NCBI RefSeq assembly: GCF_050003625.1
Contig: NC_134398.1
Location: 22,048,622-22,112,621 of the forward strand
From: Haematobia irritans
Taxonomy: Eukaryota; Arthropoda; Insecta; Diptera; Muscidae
Direction: 5' to 3'
Length of the DNA: 64,000 nt
The translations under genes and the position numbers were made by a program. Below, in pieces: positions 33,983 to 45,850 of this stretch. Position 1 is the stretch's first letter; every line of letters starts with the position of its first letter. The notes under the pieces are model-generated. The model had not been told where the DNA came from. It ran no database searches and saw only the letters and a list, made by a program, of their open reading frames with translations.

Positions 33983-36900
33983 TCATAGAATAGTGGATGC
34001 CTGTTGAGATCTTAGTCCACGTTGTTCGGTAATTTTAAATTGCAACAGCACTACCAGATATGTAGCCATAAATGAGACATTCTGAAAAAAAGTTAATTCA
34101 AATAAATATGATCTCCATTTTTTTTTAATTTCCCTTACCGATGTTATCAATTCCCGATTAATGGTAGCATAACCATCCAAATTCATAGTAGGAGGATTCT
34201 TAGCAATTGCCACTAGAAACATTTCCACCTCTTTTTGGGTCGAAGTATCCACTGCAGTTAAATTGATATTTAAGAGTTGCGTTTGAAAATCCAAACCGAC
34301 TTTCTGTGATGCATAATGAGCTTCATTACAAATGATGTACAATAAACCCATGCAATAGAAAACAATAACAAATAGACCGATTTCCTTGAAGGTGGCTCCA
34401 TGATCAAGAATTTCACTGAATGACCCATAGGTGGCAATAATGGTGGTGAAGAATACCACTAAACAATACATTCCATACATATTGGAATATGCACGTCCTG
34501 TGAAAATGACGAAACAAAATACAAAATTTGTAAAAATCAATTTGTTAGAATATTTATTCTCTAGAAATAAATTTATGAGAGAATTTTCCATATTTTCATA
34601 TTTTGTCAATAGATGTCGTGGAACTCGTTTATATGCAGTGCTACCAACCACATTGTGTATTCCATACCAGAGAATGAAGCCGAGCCATTCGGCTGCGGCT
34701 GACATTAAATTTTTGCCTCAGGCGGCGGCGCCTAAGCCGATAAAAATTTGCCTATTCGGCGGAGGACAATTATCCGTTATAAAATCAATTTGAAGTTGCT
34801 CGAATAGGAATAAGATTAGTTGTACTACCAATCTTACAATCAAATTTACATCTCATTCAAATTTTCTGAGCTAAATTTTTGTAAAATTATTATAGCAGCT
34901 TGAAAATGATTGTTTGTGGGTGGAAGGTTCATAATTTTGGAAAATATATGACAATTATAAATACATTTTTCTTATTTCAATCGATATTTTTAATTAATTG
35001 GCGTCTAAATTTGAGCCGAGATGAGTCGACATATTCGCCGGCGGCGTCGACTGGCAATAAATGGTCGGCGGCGACTGAAATCGGGGGCGCGACAGGTCAA
35101 AGATTTCATGTCTTTCAAATACGAATACAAATTTTGCTTAGCATAGAAGACGCATTTCTTTAAAATAAAGTTATTTTCCTTGTCCAAAAGTCGATAAACT
35201 TTTCAATGAAGTCGTATTGTCCTTATAATTAAGTGATTTGAATTAAAAATGGGTATCTTAACATGAAAGAAAAAGTTTATAGGCTAAGGTCAACTTGACT
35301 TTAATAATTCAGAAAAATTCTTTAAATTTAATGAAATTGTCTTTAAATTTGTTGTCTTTTTGCATCTTGACTACAAAGCAAAAAATCGTTCAAATATAGG
35401 ACATGTTTTTCAAAACTTTATTTTAAAGAAGTTTTTTACTTCAAACATAGCATAATTTCTACTGGAAGTCGAGTTCTAATTTGGAAAATAAAGTTGCCGT
35501 TAACTCGTTTTTAAAGGACTTTGATAGCATATGAAGAAAAAGCTGCGAAAGCGAAAAATTAAAATTTGCTTCCTAGAAGCAAGTACACAAAACTTAAATT
35601 TAAAAGAGAATTGTGTCTTAAAAGTATCCTTACTTGTATTCTCCGCTTCTTTGGCTCGGAATTAATACCAAATTTTTTAAAGTAAAGACAAAATCTTTGG
35701 AACCGAGTATGCTTTTTTTTTCAGTGTAAGCAGAGGCGATTTTAAAAGGGAAAATGTTGGTATTTTGACCATTTTTGTGGAAATCAGAAAAACATATATA
35801 TGGGAGATATATCTAAATATGAACCGATTTCAACCAAATTGGGCACGCATAGCTACAATGCTAATTCTACTCCCTGTGCAAAATTTCAACTAAATCGGAG
35901 TAAAAAATTGGCCTCTGTGGTCATATGAGTGTAAATCGGGCGAAAGCTATAAATGGGAGCTATATATAAATCTGAACCGATTTCAATCAAATTTGGCACG
36001 TATAGCTACAATGCTAAATCTGCTAAATCTCCCTGTGCAAAATGTCAACCAAATTGGGCCAAAACTCTGGCTTTTGAACCATATTAGTCCATATCGGGCG
36101 AAAGATATATATGGGAGCTATATCTAAATCTTAACCGATTTCAATAAAATTTTGCACACTTAACTGCACTACTAATTGTACTCCTAGTGCAAAATTTCAA
36201 ACAAATTGGGCCAAAACTCTGGCTTCTGGGTCCATATTAGTGCATATCGGGCGAAAGATATATATGGGAGCTATATCTAAATCTGAACCGATTTCTTCCA
36301 AAATCAATAGGGTTCTATTCTGACCCAAATTAGGAACATGTGCCAAATTTGAAGGCGATTGGACTTAAATTGCGACCTAGACTTTGATCACAAAACTGTG
36401 TTCTCAGACAGACGGACATGGTTATATCGACTCAGGGACCCACCCTGAGCATTATTGCCAAAGACACCATGTATCTATCTCGTCTCCTTCTGGGTGTTAC
36501 AAACATATGCACTAACTTATAATACCCTGTTCCGCAGTGTGGCGCAGGGTATAAAAATTGACAAAATTTTCATCAGAAAAAAAATTTTAAGACAATTTTC
36601 TATAGAAAAAATGTTGACAAAATTTTATATAGAAATAAAATGTTGACAAAAATTTATATAGAAAAAAAATTGACAACATTTTCTATGGAAATAAAATCTT
36701 GTCCAAATGTTCTATAGAAATAAAATTTTGACAAAATTTTCTATAGAAATAAAATGTTGATAAAATTTTCTATAGAAATAAAATGTTGACAAAATTGTCT
36801 ATAGAAATAACATTTTGACAAAATTTTCTATAGAAATAAAATTTTGACAAATTTTTCTATAGAAAAAAATTTTGAACAAATTTTCTATAGAAATAAAATT

Positions 36901-39694
36901 TTGACAAAATTTTCTATAGGAAAAAAATTGAGAAAATTTTCTTATTTCTATAGAAATTGACAAAATTTTCTATAGAAAAAAAATTGAAAAAAATGTCTAT
37001 AGAAATAAAATTTTGACAAAATTTTCTATAGAAAAAAAATTTTACAAAATTTTCTATAGAAATAAAATCTTGTCAAAATGTTCTATAGAAATTAAATTTT
37101 GACGAAATTTTCTACAGAAAAAAAAATTAACAAAATTTTCTATAGAAATAAAACGTTGACAAATAATAGAAATAAAATTTTGATAAGATTTAAAATTTTG
37201 ACAAAATTTTCTGTGGAAATAAAAATATTTAAAAATAAGATTTTTTTGTTTGGTAAGCGTTTGTTAAAATTTTGATAGCTTTTTTTCTGCCTCGACCGTG
37301 ATTCCATATGGTGTTGTTATGGTGACATTTAATTTAACAAATGACATTTACCATTTAAAACAAAGTAAATTTGATGAAGTTGAAAAAATGTAAAAAAAAT
37401 AGCAAAATAAAAAAGAACTTTTTATATAGAATATTTTAATGAAATTTTTATATCGATATCAAATTTTGTTAAAATTTTCTATTGATTTTCAATAAAAATA
37501 AATTGTGTTAAATTTTTCTGTAGAAATAATATTTTAACAAATATTTTTACCGAATAAAAATGTTTTCTTTTGAAAATTTTGAAAGAAAAATATAAAAATG
37601 TAAAATAGTTCTTTTATAGAATAAAATCAACGAAACATAAGATAACAAAATTTTCTTTGGAAATTTTCTTAGTCAAAAACTCTAAAAATTGTCTATAGAA
37701 AAGAAGTTTTTTTGTTAGTTTCATCAAATATTTTTAAGTTTTCTATAAACTTGACAAAAAAAAAATTTCACCAACATCTTCCATAAAAAATCAACTATGT
37801 TGAGTGAATTTTCTATAGAAAATTTGCATTTAAAAAAATCTTTTATAGATGACTTTGGTCTATGATAAGTCAATCAAATTTTGAGATTGGACAATTTTTG
37901 TTGACACAAAATTTTGGGGAATTTCATTATCATACGCCGTGGTATTCATTTTTATTACAAATAGATGATGCAAAGTTTCATTAAATTTGAAATTTTCAAA
38001 CAAATCTAGAAAATTTTCTTTAGAAGAAAATTAAAAAAAATTCACCAAGGTCTTCCATAAAAAAATCAACAAAAACTATCTTGAGAAAATTTTCTGTAGA
38101 ATATTTTCATTTAAAAAAATCTTTTATAGAAAGAAAAATATAAAAATTTCAACAAAATTGTCTATATAATATAATAAAAAATCTAAAAAAATAATTTGAC
38201 AAATTTTTTCTATAGAAAATTTTTATGTAAAATTTTTCAATAGAAAAAAAATTAAAAATTTCGCCAAAGTCTTCCATGGAAAAAATTCAACGCAAACTGT
38301 TTGGAAAATTTTTCTACAGAAAACAAAAAAAGTTCATCACTTCACTTGTGTTTTTTAATTTTTTGTTTTAATCGTTATTGAACCTTTCTATCGATATCCA
38401 GTTAAAAATATGTGGAAAAAAGATCTCCAAAAAATTAATTTTAAAAAGTTCTTCTAGGAAAAAATTCAACGAAGTTTTTGTTTAAAAATTTTCTGTATTA
38501 AATTTCTATGTAAAAAAAAAAACCTAAAATGTTCTGTAGAGTTAAGTCAAAAATTGGTGTTAAATAAAAAAAATTTTTAAGTCAAAAATTGGTGTTAAAT
38601 AATTTTTTTTTTTAACTCAAATAAGAATTTTGACGCAATTTTCTCGATCCTAAAATTTTTATAGATTTACGTATAAACAATGATTTTTGAAAAAATTTAC
38701 ATTTTTTGAAATTGTAAAATGTGCTTACCCAATTGCTGCATCATATGACTCAAATCGACCCATAAATAACGATGCTCAGTAATTTTTTGAGCTGGCTTTT
38801 CACCAGTCAATGTCTTCTTTAAGGATTCTGATAAGGCTTTACTGGCAATACCAAAAGCTGTGCAGTTGATATACCTGAAATGACCGTCTTAACAAAAATT
38901 CTAAGAGAATTTTATCCCTAAATGCCTTCTTACCATAAACTACAGAAACCATTTAACATGGCTATCAAGGGATAATAGGCAAAAGTGTACCATAATTTAA
39001 AATCCGGTTGCAGGAAATATTGAGACAAATTAATAGCAATGCTCAGACCCCAGGAGAATATACACAGGCCCCAGGTTATGGGATATAAATTTGGAAATTC
39101 AATAGGAGTTCCGGTGACCTTGTAGAATTTCAATTGATAATTGGTCCACATATTTTTGAATATAGCCACTTGGGGACCATGACGCCAACTTGCCACTGGC
39201 AATAGGAAATTCGTAAACAGCAAACTGATAAAGATGACATTGTAGATGGCCTCATCGAAACGTTTATCGGGATTATCTCTAAAATTGTTCACTCTCTCCT
39301 TTAGCACCATTACCACTAATATCGTTTGTAGGCTATAGACGATAAGGGCCCACAGGAATTGTTTCGAAAACCAAGAATAGCCCGTACGAGGTATTCCTGG
39401 TATGGGTGGATTACGTTTTAGAGGCATTACACCCATAATTTGGAAGAGAACCAGCAAACTCTTGGTGTTGTGATAGAAGGAATCATGTTTATCCAAGAGT
39501 TCGGGGTCATCGACAACCTCTTCTTTACGTACATAGTAGTCTTCCAAATTGGCTCCATCATTTTTGGCCAAAAAATTTATTTTATTTCTAAAAGTCAACT
39601 CATCATGTAAAAATGTCTTTTGGTTGGGATTCAATACTGTAGTTATACGAGGCGATGGTGGAGTTTCACAGCTCACATTAGCCCAAAATGCCAT
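33983..39694 (-). CDS. Gr21a: Gustatory receptor Gr21a (CO2 receptor subunit), copy B
   Basis: Exons in transcript order 39694-38934, 38874-38729, 34497-34139 and 34081-33983, all in phase, giving 454 residues plus stop. Exons 1-3 have exactly the same lengths as copy A (761, 146, 359 nt). The product is about 90% like copy A in exon 3 (10 differences in 120), less so in exon 2 (about 9 in 49) and the N terminus. Conserved core motifs are present: LLVLFQIMGVMP, PVASWRHGPQVAIFKNMW, GRAYSNMYGMYCLV, ICNEAHYASQKVGLDF, TYLVVLLQF. Introns differ from copy A: intron 1 is 59 bp here (4 kb in A), intron 2 is 4.2 kb (75 bp in A). The start is the ATG aligning with copy A's start; the frame continues upstream without another ATG. 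No disabling change is seen, so it is probably functional. The genes converge tail to tail. Confidence 0.93.
34498..35131. other. Gr21a-B intron 2, first part, with GC-rich patches
   Basis: The sequence after the exon 3 acceptor side has two unusually GC-rich patches, at about 34722-34765 (AGGCGGCGGCGCC, TTCGGCGGAGG) and 35030-35095 (CGCCGGCGGCGTCGAC, GGTCGGCGGCGAC). They may be the two ends of an unrecognised insertion about 390 bp long. No coding capacity recognised. Confidence 0.4.
35132..35722 (+). mobile_element. ACACTC-end element, diverged copy
   Basis: Contains GCTTAGCATAGAAGACGCAT, TTGGCTCGGAATTAATACC and ends CTTTTTTTTTCAGTGTAAG. The last ~120 bases align with the reverse complement of the 47647-48300 copy, and the rest with 19440-19735. 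Non-coding. Confidence 0.55.
35735..36556 (-). mobile_element. DINE-1/Helentron-like element, family 3, 3'-truncated
   Basis: On the minus strand it starts TTTTTATACCCTGCGCC, contains TTTGTAACACCCAGAAGG and ACCATGTCCGTCTGTCTG at the positions where family 1 has TTTGTAACACATCG and GCATGTCCGTCCGTCC, then ~160-bp tandem units with GAACCGATTTCAA and TATATGGGAGCTATAT. The first ~36 bases form a hairpin (ATACCCTG / CAGGGTAT). The layout is the same as families 1 and 2 with mostly different sequence. Confidence 0.6.
36557..37215. repeat. 29-bp minisatellite block 4
   Basis: Short array of the TTTTGACAAAATTTTCTATAG type units, abutting the DINE-like element. No CACGG terminus is visible at either side. 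Confidence 0.75.
37216..38728. other. Gr21a-B intron 2, remainder: degenerate AT-rich repeats
   Basis: Very AT-rich DNA with decayed TTTTCTATAGA and AAAATTTC motifs, no regular period I can follow. The segment at 37848-37990 (GATGACTTTGGTCTATG, TTTTTGTTGACA, GATGATGCAAAG) is repeated 5' of the gene at 39820-40000. It ends at the exon 2 donor GTAAGCAC (38728-38721). Confidence 0.5.
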
Positions 39695-40446
39695 GTTGGT
39701 TCGAATTAAGTTTTCCGATTTGATTTTCTCGTAATCCAAAGGTTTTAGTTAAACTGTTGAGGTTTCCTGTCCAAGGAGACAGTTTTATATGCTTTTGTGA
39801 AAGATCATTTAAAATGCATTGATGACTTTGGTCTATGTTGAGTCAACAAAACTTAGAGGAGGAACATTTTTGTTGACATAAAATTTTTGGGAATTCCAAA
39901 TTTCATAGGCCATGCAGTGTCACCAGGTGTCAAGGTCAAGGGTACGGGTGAATGCTTAATTTTCATTACACCCAGATGATGCAAAGCTTCATTTGCATAA
40001 GGTTAGGCTAGGTCGTTTACCGGAATAACGTCGTCAATGATGAGTTAGGTCAAAGACCTTGGTCTCGACCTAGACTATGATTAAAAAAATGTGTTCACAG
40101 ACAGACGGACTTGGCTAAATCGATCCTGAGCATTATTGCCAAAGAGGTCCTAGCTTGGGCTTGGGTCCGCGTAATGATGATGTACCTTCTGCAGAACACG
40201 AGTCATAGTGCTTCGAAAGCCGCAAAAAATATGTATTCCGATTTTTATTGTAATTTCTGTTTGTAATAGTCTATGATATCGAGCTTCGAATACAAAACTA
40301 AAATTTTGATATAATTGACGAGAAATTTTTTTAAAAAATATTTGTATTTTAAGCTTTTTTGGTCGCAAATGGGGTTATATTACGTGGATGGTGTAAGAAA
40401 ACGAATTTGGCTAAGTTAAATATTTTGTGCATGTATTGGTGGTGGG
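39695..40446 (-). promoter_or_regulatory. Upstream region of Gr21a copy B
   Basis: Minus-strand GCATATAAAACTGTC near 39780-39795 is a good TATA-like element about 95 bases before the start codon (inference). Beyond it lies a segment at 39820-40000 duplicated in the gene's own intron 2 (37848-37990). At 40080-40160 there is a DINE-like family 3 fragment (ACAGACAGACGGACTTGG, GAGCATTATTGCCAAAG). Confidence 0.4.
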
Positions 40447-43400
40447 TCTTAAACTAGAGAAATACAATTTTGACAACATTTTCTATAGAAATGAAATTTT
40501 GGAAAATTTTTCTATAGAAATACAATTTTGACAAAATTTTCTATAGAAATAAAATTTTGAAAAATTTTCTATAGAAATAAAATTTTGACAAAATTTCTAT
40601 ATGATACAATTTTGACAACATTTTCTGTAGAAATATAATTTTGACAAAATTTTCTGTAGAAATAAAATTTGGACAAAGTGCTCTATATAAATAACATTTT
40701 GACAAAATTATCTAAAGAAATAATATGTTGACAAAATTTTTTATAGAAATAAAATCTTGACAAAATTTTCTTTAGAAATACAATTTTGACAAAATTTTCT
40801 ATAGAAGTAAATTTTTGACAAAATTTCCTATAGAAATAAAATGTTGACAAAATTTTCTAAAGAAATAAAATTTTGTCAAAATTTTCTATGAAAAAAATTT
40901 TAACAAAATTTTCTGTAGATATAAAATTTTCTGTAGAAATAAAATTTTGACAAAATTTTCTATAGAAATAAAGTTTTGATAAAATTTATAATTTAAATAT
41001 AATTGACGAGAACTACTTTTAAAAAATATTTCAATTTTAAGCTTTTTTGGGGTTAAATTACGTGGATGGTGTAAAAAAACGAATGGTCCGATTTTAGCTA
41101 AGTTAAATATTTTGTGTATGTATTGGTGGTGGGTCTTAAACTAGAGAAATACAATTATGACAAAAATTTCCATAGAAATACAATTTTGACAAAATTTTCT
41201 TCAGAAATAAAATATTGAAAAAATGTTCTACAGAAATAAAATTTTGACAAAATTTTCTGTAGAAATATAATTTTGACAAAATTTTCTAAAGAAATAAAAT
41301 TTTGACAAAATTTCTATAAGATACAATTTTGACAAAATTTCTATAAGATACAATTTTGACAACATTTTCTATAGAAATAAAATTTTAACAAAATTTTCTA
41401 TAGAAATAAAATTTTGACAAACTTTTCTATAGGAATAAAATTTTGAAAAACCTTGGTATGGAAACAACATTTTTGTAAAATTTTCTCTCAATTTTGGTAG
41501 TTTACATAAAAACAATTTTAACAAAATTTTCTATTGAAATAAAATTTTGCAAATTTTTCTTTAGAAATAAAAGTTTGACAAAGTGTTCTATAGAAATACA
41601 ATTTTCTAAGGAAATAAAATATTGACAAAATTTTCTATAGAATTAAAATTTTGACAAAATTTTCTATAGAAATAAAATTTTAACAAAATTTTCTATAGAA
41701 ATAAAATTTTGACAAACTTTTCTATAGGAATAAAATTTTGAAAAACCTTGGTATGGAAGAAAAAAATTTTAACAAAATTTTCTAAAGAAATAAAATTTTG
41801 ACAAAATTTTCTATAGAATTAAAATTTTGACAAAATTTTCTACAGAAATAAAATTTTAACAAAATTTTCTATAGAAATAAAATTTTGACAAACTTTTCTA
41901 TAGGAATAAAATTTTGAAAAACCTTGGTATGGAAACAACATTTTTGTAAAATTTTCTCTCAATTTTGGTAGTTTACATAAACACAATTTTAACACAATTT
42001 TCTATTGAAATAAAATTTAGCAAATTTTTCTGTAGAAATAAAAGTTTGACAAAGTGTTCTATAGAAATACAATTTTCTAAGGAAATAAAATATTGATACA
42101 ATTTTCTATAGCATTAAAATTTTGACAAAATTATCTATAGAAATACAATTTTGACAAGATTATCTATAGAAATACAATCTTGACAGGGTTTTCTGTAAAA
42201 ATACAATGTTGACAAAATTTTCTATTAAAATAATATTTGACAAAGTGTTCTATAGAATAAAATTTTGTCAAAGTTTTCCATAGAACTAAAATGTTGACAA
42301 ACTTTTCTATTGAAACAAAATTTTGCTATAGAAATAAAATTTTGGCAAAATTTTTTATAAAAAAAATGTTGACAAATTTTTCTGTACAAAAAAATTTTGA
42401 CAAAGTCTTCTATAGAAATAAAATTTTAATAAAATTTTCTATAGAAATAAAATTTTGACAAACTTTTCTATAGGAATAAAATTTTGATAAAACTTGGTAT
42501 GGAAACAACATTTTTGTAAAATTTTCTCCCAATTTTGATAGTTCCGATAAATACAATTTTGACAAAATTTTCTCTAGAAATAAAATTTTGCAAATTTTTC
42601 TGTAGAAATAAAATTTTGACAAAATTTTCTATAGAAATACAATTTTGACAAAATTTTCTATAGAAATAAAATTTTGTCAAAGTTTTCCATAGAACTAAAA
42701 TTGTGACAACATTTTCTATTAAAATAAAATTTTGCTATAGAAATAAAATTTTGACAAATTTTTCTATAAAAAATGTTGACAAATTTTTCTATATAAATAA
42801 AATTTTGACAAAGTCTTCTATAGAAATAAAATTTTGACAAATTTTTCTATAAAAAAATGTTGACAAATTTTTCTATATAAATAAAATTTTGACAAAATTT
42901 TCTATAGAAATAAAATTTTGACAAAATTTTCTATAGAAATACAATTTTGACAAAATTTTCTATAGAAATACAATTTTGAAAAAATTTTCTATAGAAATAA
43001 AATTTTCTATAGAAATACAATTTTGACAAAATTTTCTGTAGAAATAAAATTTTGACAAAATTTTCTATAGAAATGAAATTTTGACAAAATGTTCTATAGA
43101 AATAAAATATTGACAAAATTTTCTATAGAATTAAAATTTTGACAAAATTATCTATAGAAATACAATTTTGACAAAATTATCTATAGAAATACAATCTTGA
43201 CAAAGTTTTCTGTAAAAATACAATGTTGACAAAATTTTCTATTAAAATAATATTTGACAAAGTGTTTTATAGAAATAAAATTTTGTCAAAATTTTACATA
43301 GAACTAAAATTTTGACAAAATTTTCTATTGAAATAAAATTTTGCTATAGAAATGCAATTTTGACAAAATTTTCTATAGAAATAGAATTTTGATTAAACTT

Positions 43401-45762
43401 GGTATGGAAACAACATTTTTGTAAAATTTTCTCAAAATTTTGGTAGTTCAGATAAATACAATTTTGACAAACTTTTCTAGAGGAATAAAATTTTGAAAAA
43501 CCTTGGTATGGAAACATTTTTTTAAAAATTTTCTCCCAATGTTGGTAGTTTAGATAAAAACAAATTTGGACAAAATTTTCTATAGAAATAAAATTTTTCA
43601 AATTTTCCTGAAGAAATAAAATTTTGACAAAGTGTTCTATAGAAATAAAATTTTGACAAAATTTTCCAAGGAAATAAAATTTTAAAAAAATTTTCTATTA
43701 AAATAATATTTGACAAAGTGTTCTATAGAATAAAATTTTGTCAAAGTTTTCCATAGAACTAAAATTTTGACAAAATTTTCTATTGAAATAAAATTTTGAC
43801 AAAATTTTCTATAAAAATAAAATTTTATCAAAATTTTATTCCTATAGAAAGAATAAAATTTTGATAAAACTTGGTATGGAAACAACATTTTTGTAAAATT
43901 GTATTTAGTTCAGATAAATACAATTTTGACAAATAAAATTTTCTATAGAAATACAATTTTGACAAAATTTTCTGTAGAAATAAAATTTTGACAAAATTTT
44001 CTATAGAAATGAAATTTTGACAAAATGTTCTATAGAAATAAAATATTGACAAAATTTTCTATAGAATTAAAATTTTGACAAAATTATCTATAGAAATACA
44101 ATTTTGACAAAATTATCTATAGAAATACAATCTTGACAAAGTTTTCTGTAAAAATACAATGTTGACAAAATTTTCTATTAAAATAATATTTGACAAAGTG
44201 TTTTATAGAAATAAAATTTTGTCAAAATTTTACATAGAACTAAAATTTTGACAAAATTTTCTATTGAAATAAAATTTTGCTACAGAAATGCAATTTTGAC
44301 AAAATTTTCTATAGAAATAGAATTTTGATTAAACTTGGTATGGAAACAACATTTTTGTAAAATTTTCTCCCAATTTTTGGTAGTTCAGATAAATACAATT
44401 TTGACAAACTTTTCTAGAGGAATAAAATTTTGAAAAACCTTGGTATGGAAACATTATTTTAAAAGTTTTCTCCCAATGTTGGTAGTATAGATAAAAACAA
44501 ATTTGGACAAAATTTTCTATAGAAATAAAATTTTTCAAATTTTCCTGAAGAAATAAAATTTTGACAAAGTGTTCTATAGAAATAAAATTTTGACAAAATT
44601 TTCTAAGGAAATAAAATTTTAACAAAATTTTCTATTAAAATAATATTTGACAAAGTGTTCTATAGAATAAAATTTTGTCAAAGTTTTCCATAGAACTAAA
44701 ATTTTGACAAAATTTTCTATTGAAATAAAATTTTGACAAAATTTTCTATAAAAATAAAATTTTATCAAAATTTTATTCCTATAGAAAGAATAAAATTTTG
44801 ATAAAACTTGGTATGGAAACAACATTTTTGTAAAATTGTATTTAGTTCAGATAAATACAATTTTGACAAAATTTTCTATTGAAACAAAATTTTGCTATAG
44901 AAATAAAATTTTGGCAAAATTTTTTATAAAAAAAATGTTGACAAATTTTTCTGTACAAAAAATTTTTGACAAAGTCTTCTATAGAAATAAAATTTTAATA
45001 AAATTTTCTATAGAAATAAAATTTTGACAAACTTTTCTATAGGAATAAAATTTTGATAAAACTTGGTATGGAAACAACATTTTTGTAAAATTTTCTCCCA
45101 ATTTTGATAGTTCCGATAAATACAATTTTGACAAAATTTTCTCTAGAAATAAAATTTTGCAAATTTTTCTGTAGAAATAAAATTTTGACAAAATTTTCTA
45201 TAGAAATACAATTTGACAAAATTTTCTATAGAAATAAAATTTTGTCAAAGTTTTCCATAGAACTAAAATTGTGACAACATTTTCTATTGAAATAAAATTT
45301 TGCTATAGAAATAAAATTTTGACAAATTTTTCTATATAAATAAAATTTTGACAGAGTCTTCTATAGAAATAAAATTTTGACAAATTTTTCTATAAAAAAA
45401 TGTTGACAAATTTTTCTATATAAATAAAATTTTGACAAAATTTTCTATAGAAATAAAATTTTGACAAAATTTTCTATAGAAATACAATTTTGACAAAATT
45501 TTCTATAGAAATACAATTTTGACAAAATTTTCTATAGAAATAAAATTTTCTATAGAAATACAATTTTGACAAAATTTTCTGTAGAAATAAAATTTTGACA
45601 AAATTTTCTATAGAAATGAAATTTTGACAAAATGTTCTATAGAAATAAAATTTTGACAAAATTTTCTATAGGAATAAAATTTTGATAAACTTTGGTATGG
45701 AAACAACATTTTTATAAAATTTTCTCCCAATTTTGGTAGATTGCTTTTGGCTCGAGTGGCAA
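40447..45762 (-). mobile_element. CACGG-family element with large 29-bp array (block 5)
   Basis: About 5.3 kb of TTTTGACAAAATTTTCTATAG-type units ending in TTTTGGTAGATTGC and GGCTCGAGTGGCAACCGTG, an intact terminus. The opposite terminus is missing. A longer variant (ACTTGGTATGGAAACAACA ... TTTCTCCCAATTTTGG) is interspersed. Higher-order structure: about 43010-43946 is duplicated in tandem at 43947-44883 (offset ~937 bp), and about 42280-42960 recurs near 44850-45500 (offset ~2.55 kb). No gene; the many short Phe/Lys-rich frames are repeat by-products. Confidence 0.8.
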
Positions 45763-45850
45763 CCGTGATCTCAATCCGTGGCTCCGAAGTTAAGTTCCTC
45801 GTTCACCAAAATTTTCGGATCTCAATCCGTTGGACATTTGTGCCTGGTTC

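Noticed and set aside
34498..34705. Upstream extension of Gr21a-B exon 3 (reading AAEWLGFILWYGIHNVVG)
   Set aside because: It lies beyond a clear TTTTCACAG acceptor whose phase matches exon 2 and whose position equals that in copy A, so it is intronic read-through.
34431..34793. Plus-strand 120-codon frame over Gr21a-B exon 3 and the adjoining intron
   Set aside because: Antisense shadow of exon 3 running into intron sequence, no domain.
42410..45659. Numerous 60-98-codon frames reading like [19 protein letters not shown]
   Set aside because: They are produced by the 29-bp repeat (three units = 29 codons) in several frames and both strands, in every array block. No start context, splice logic or domain supports a protein.
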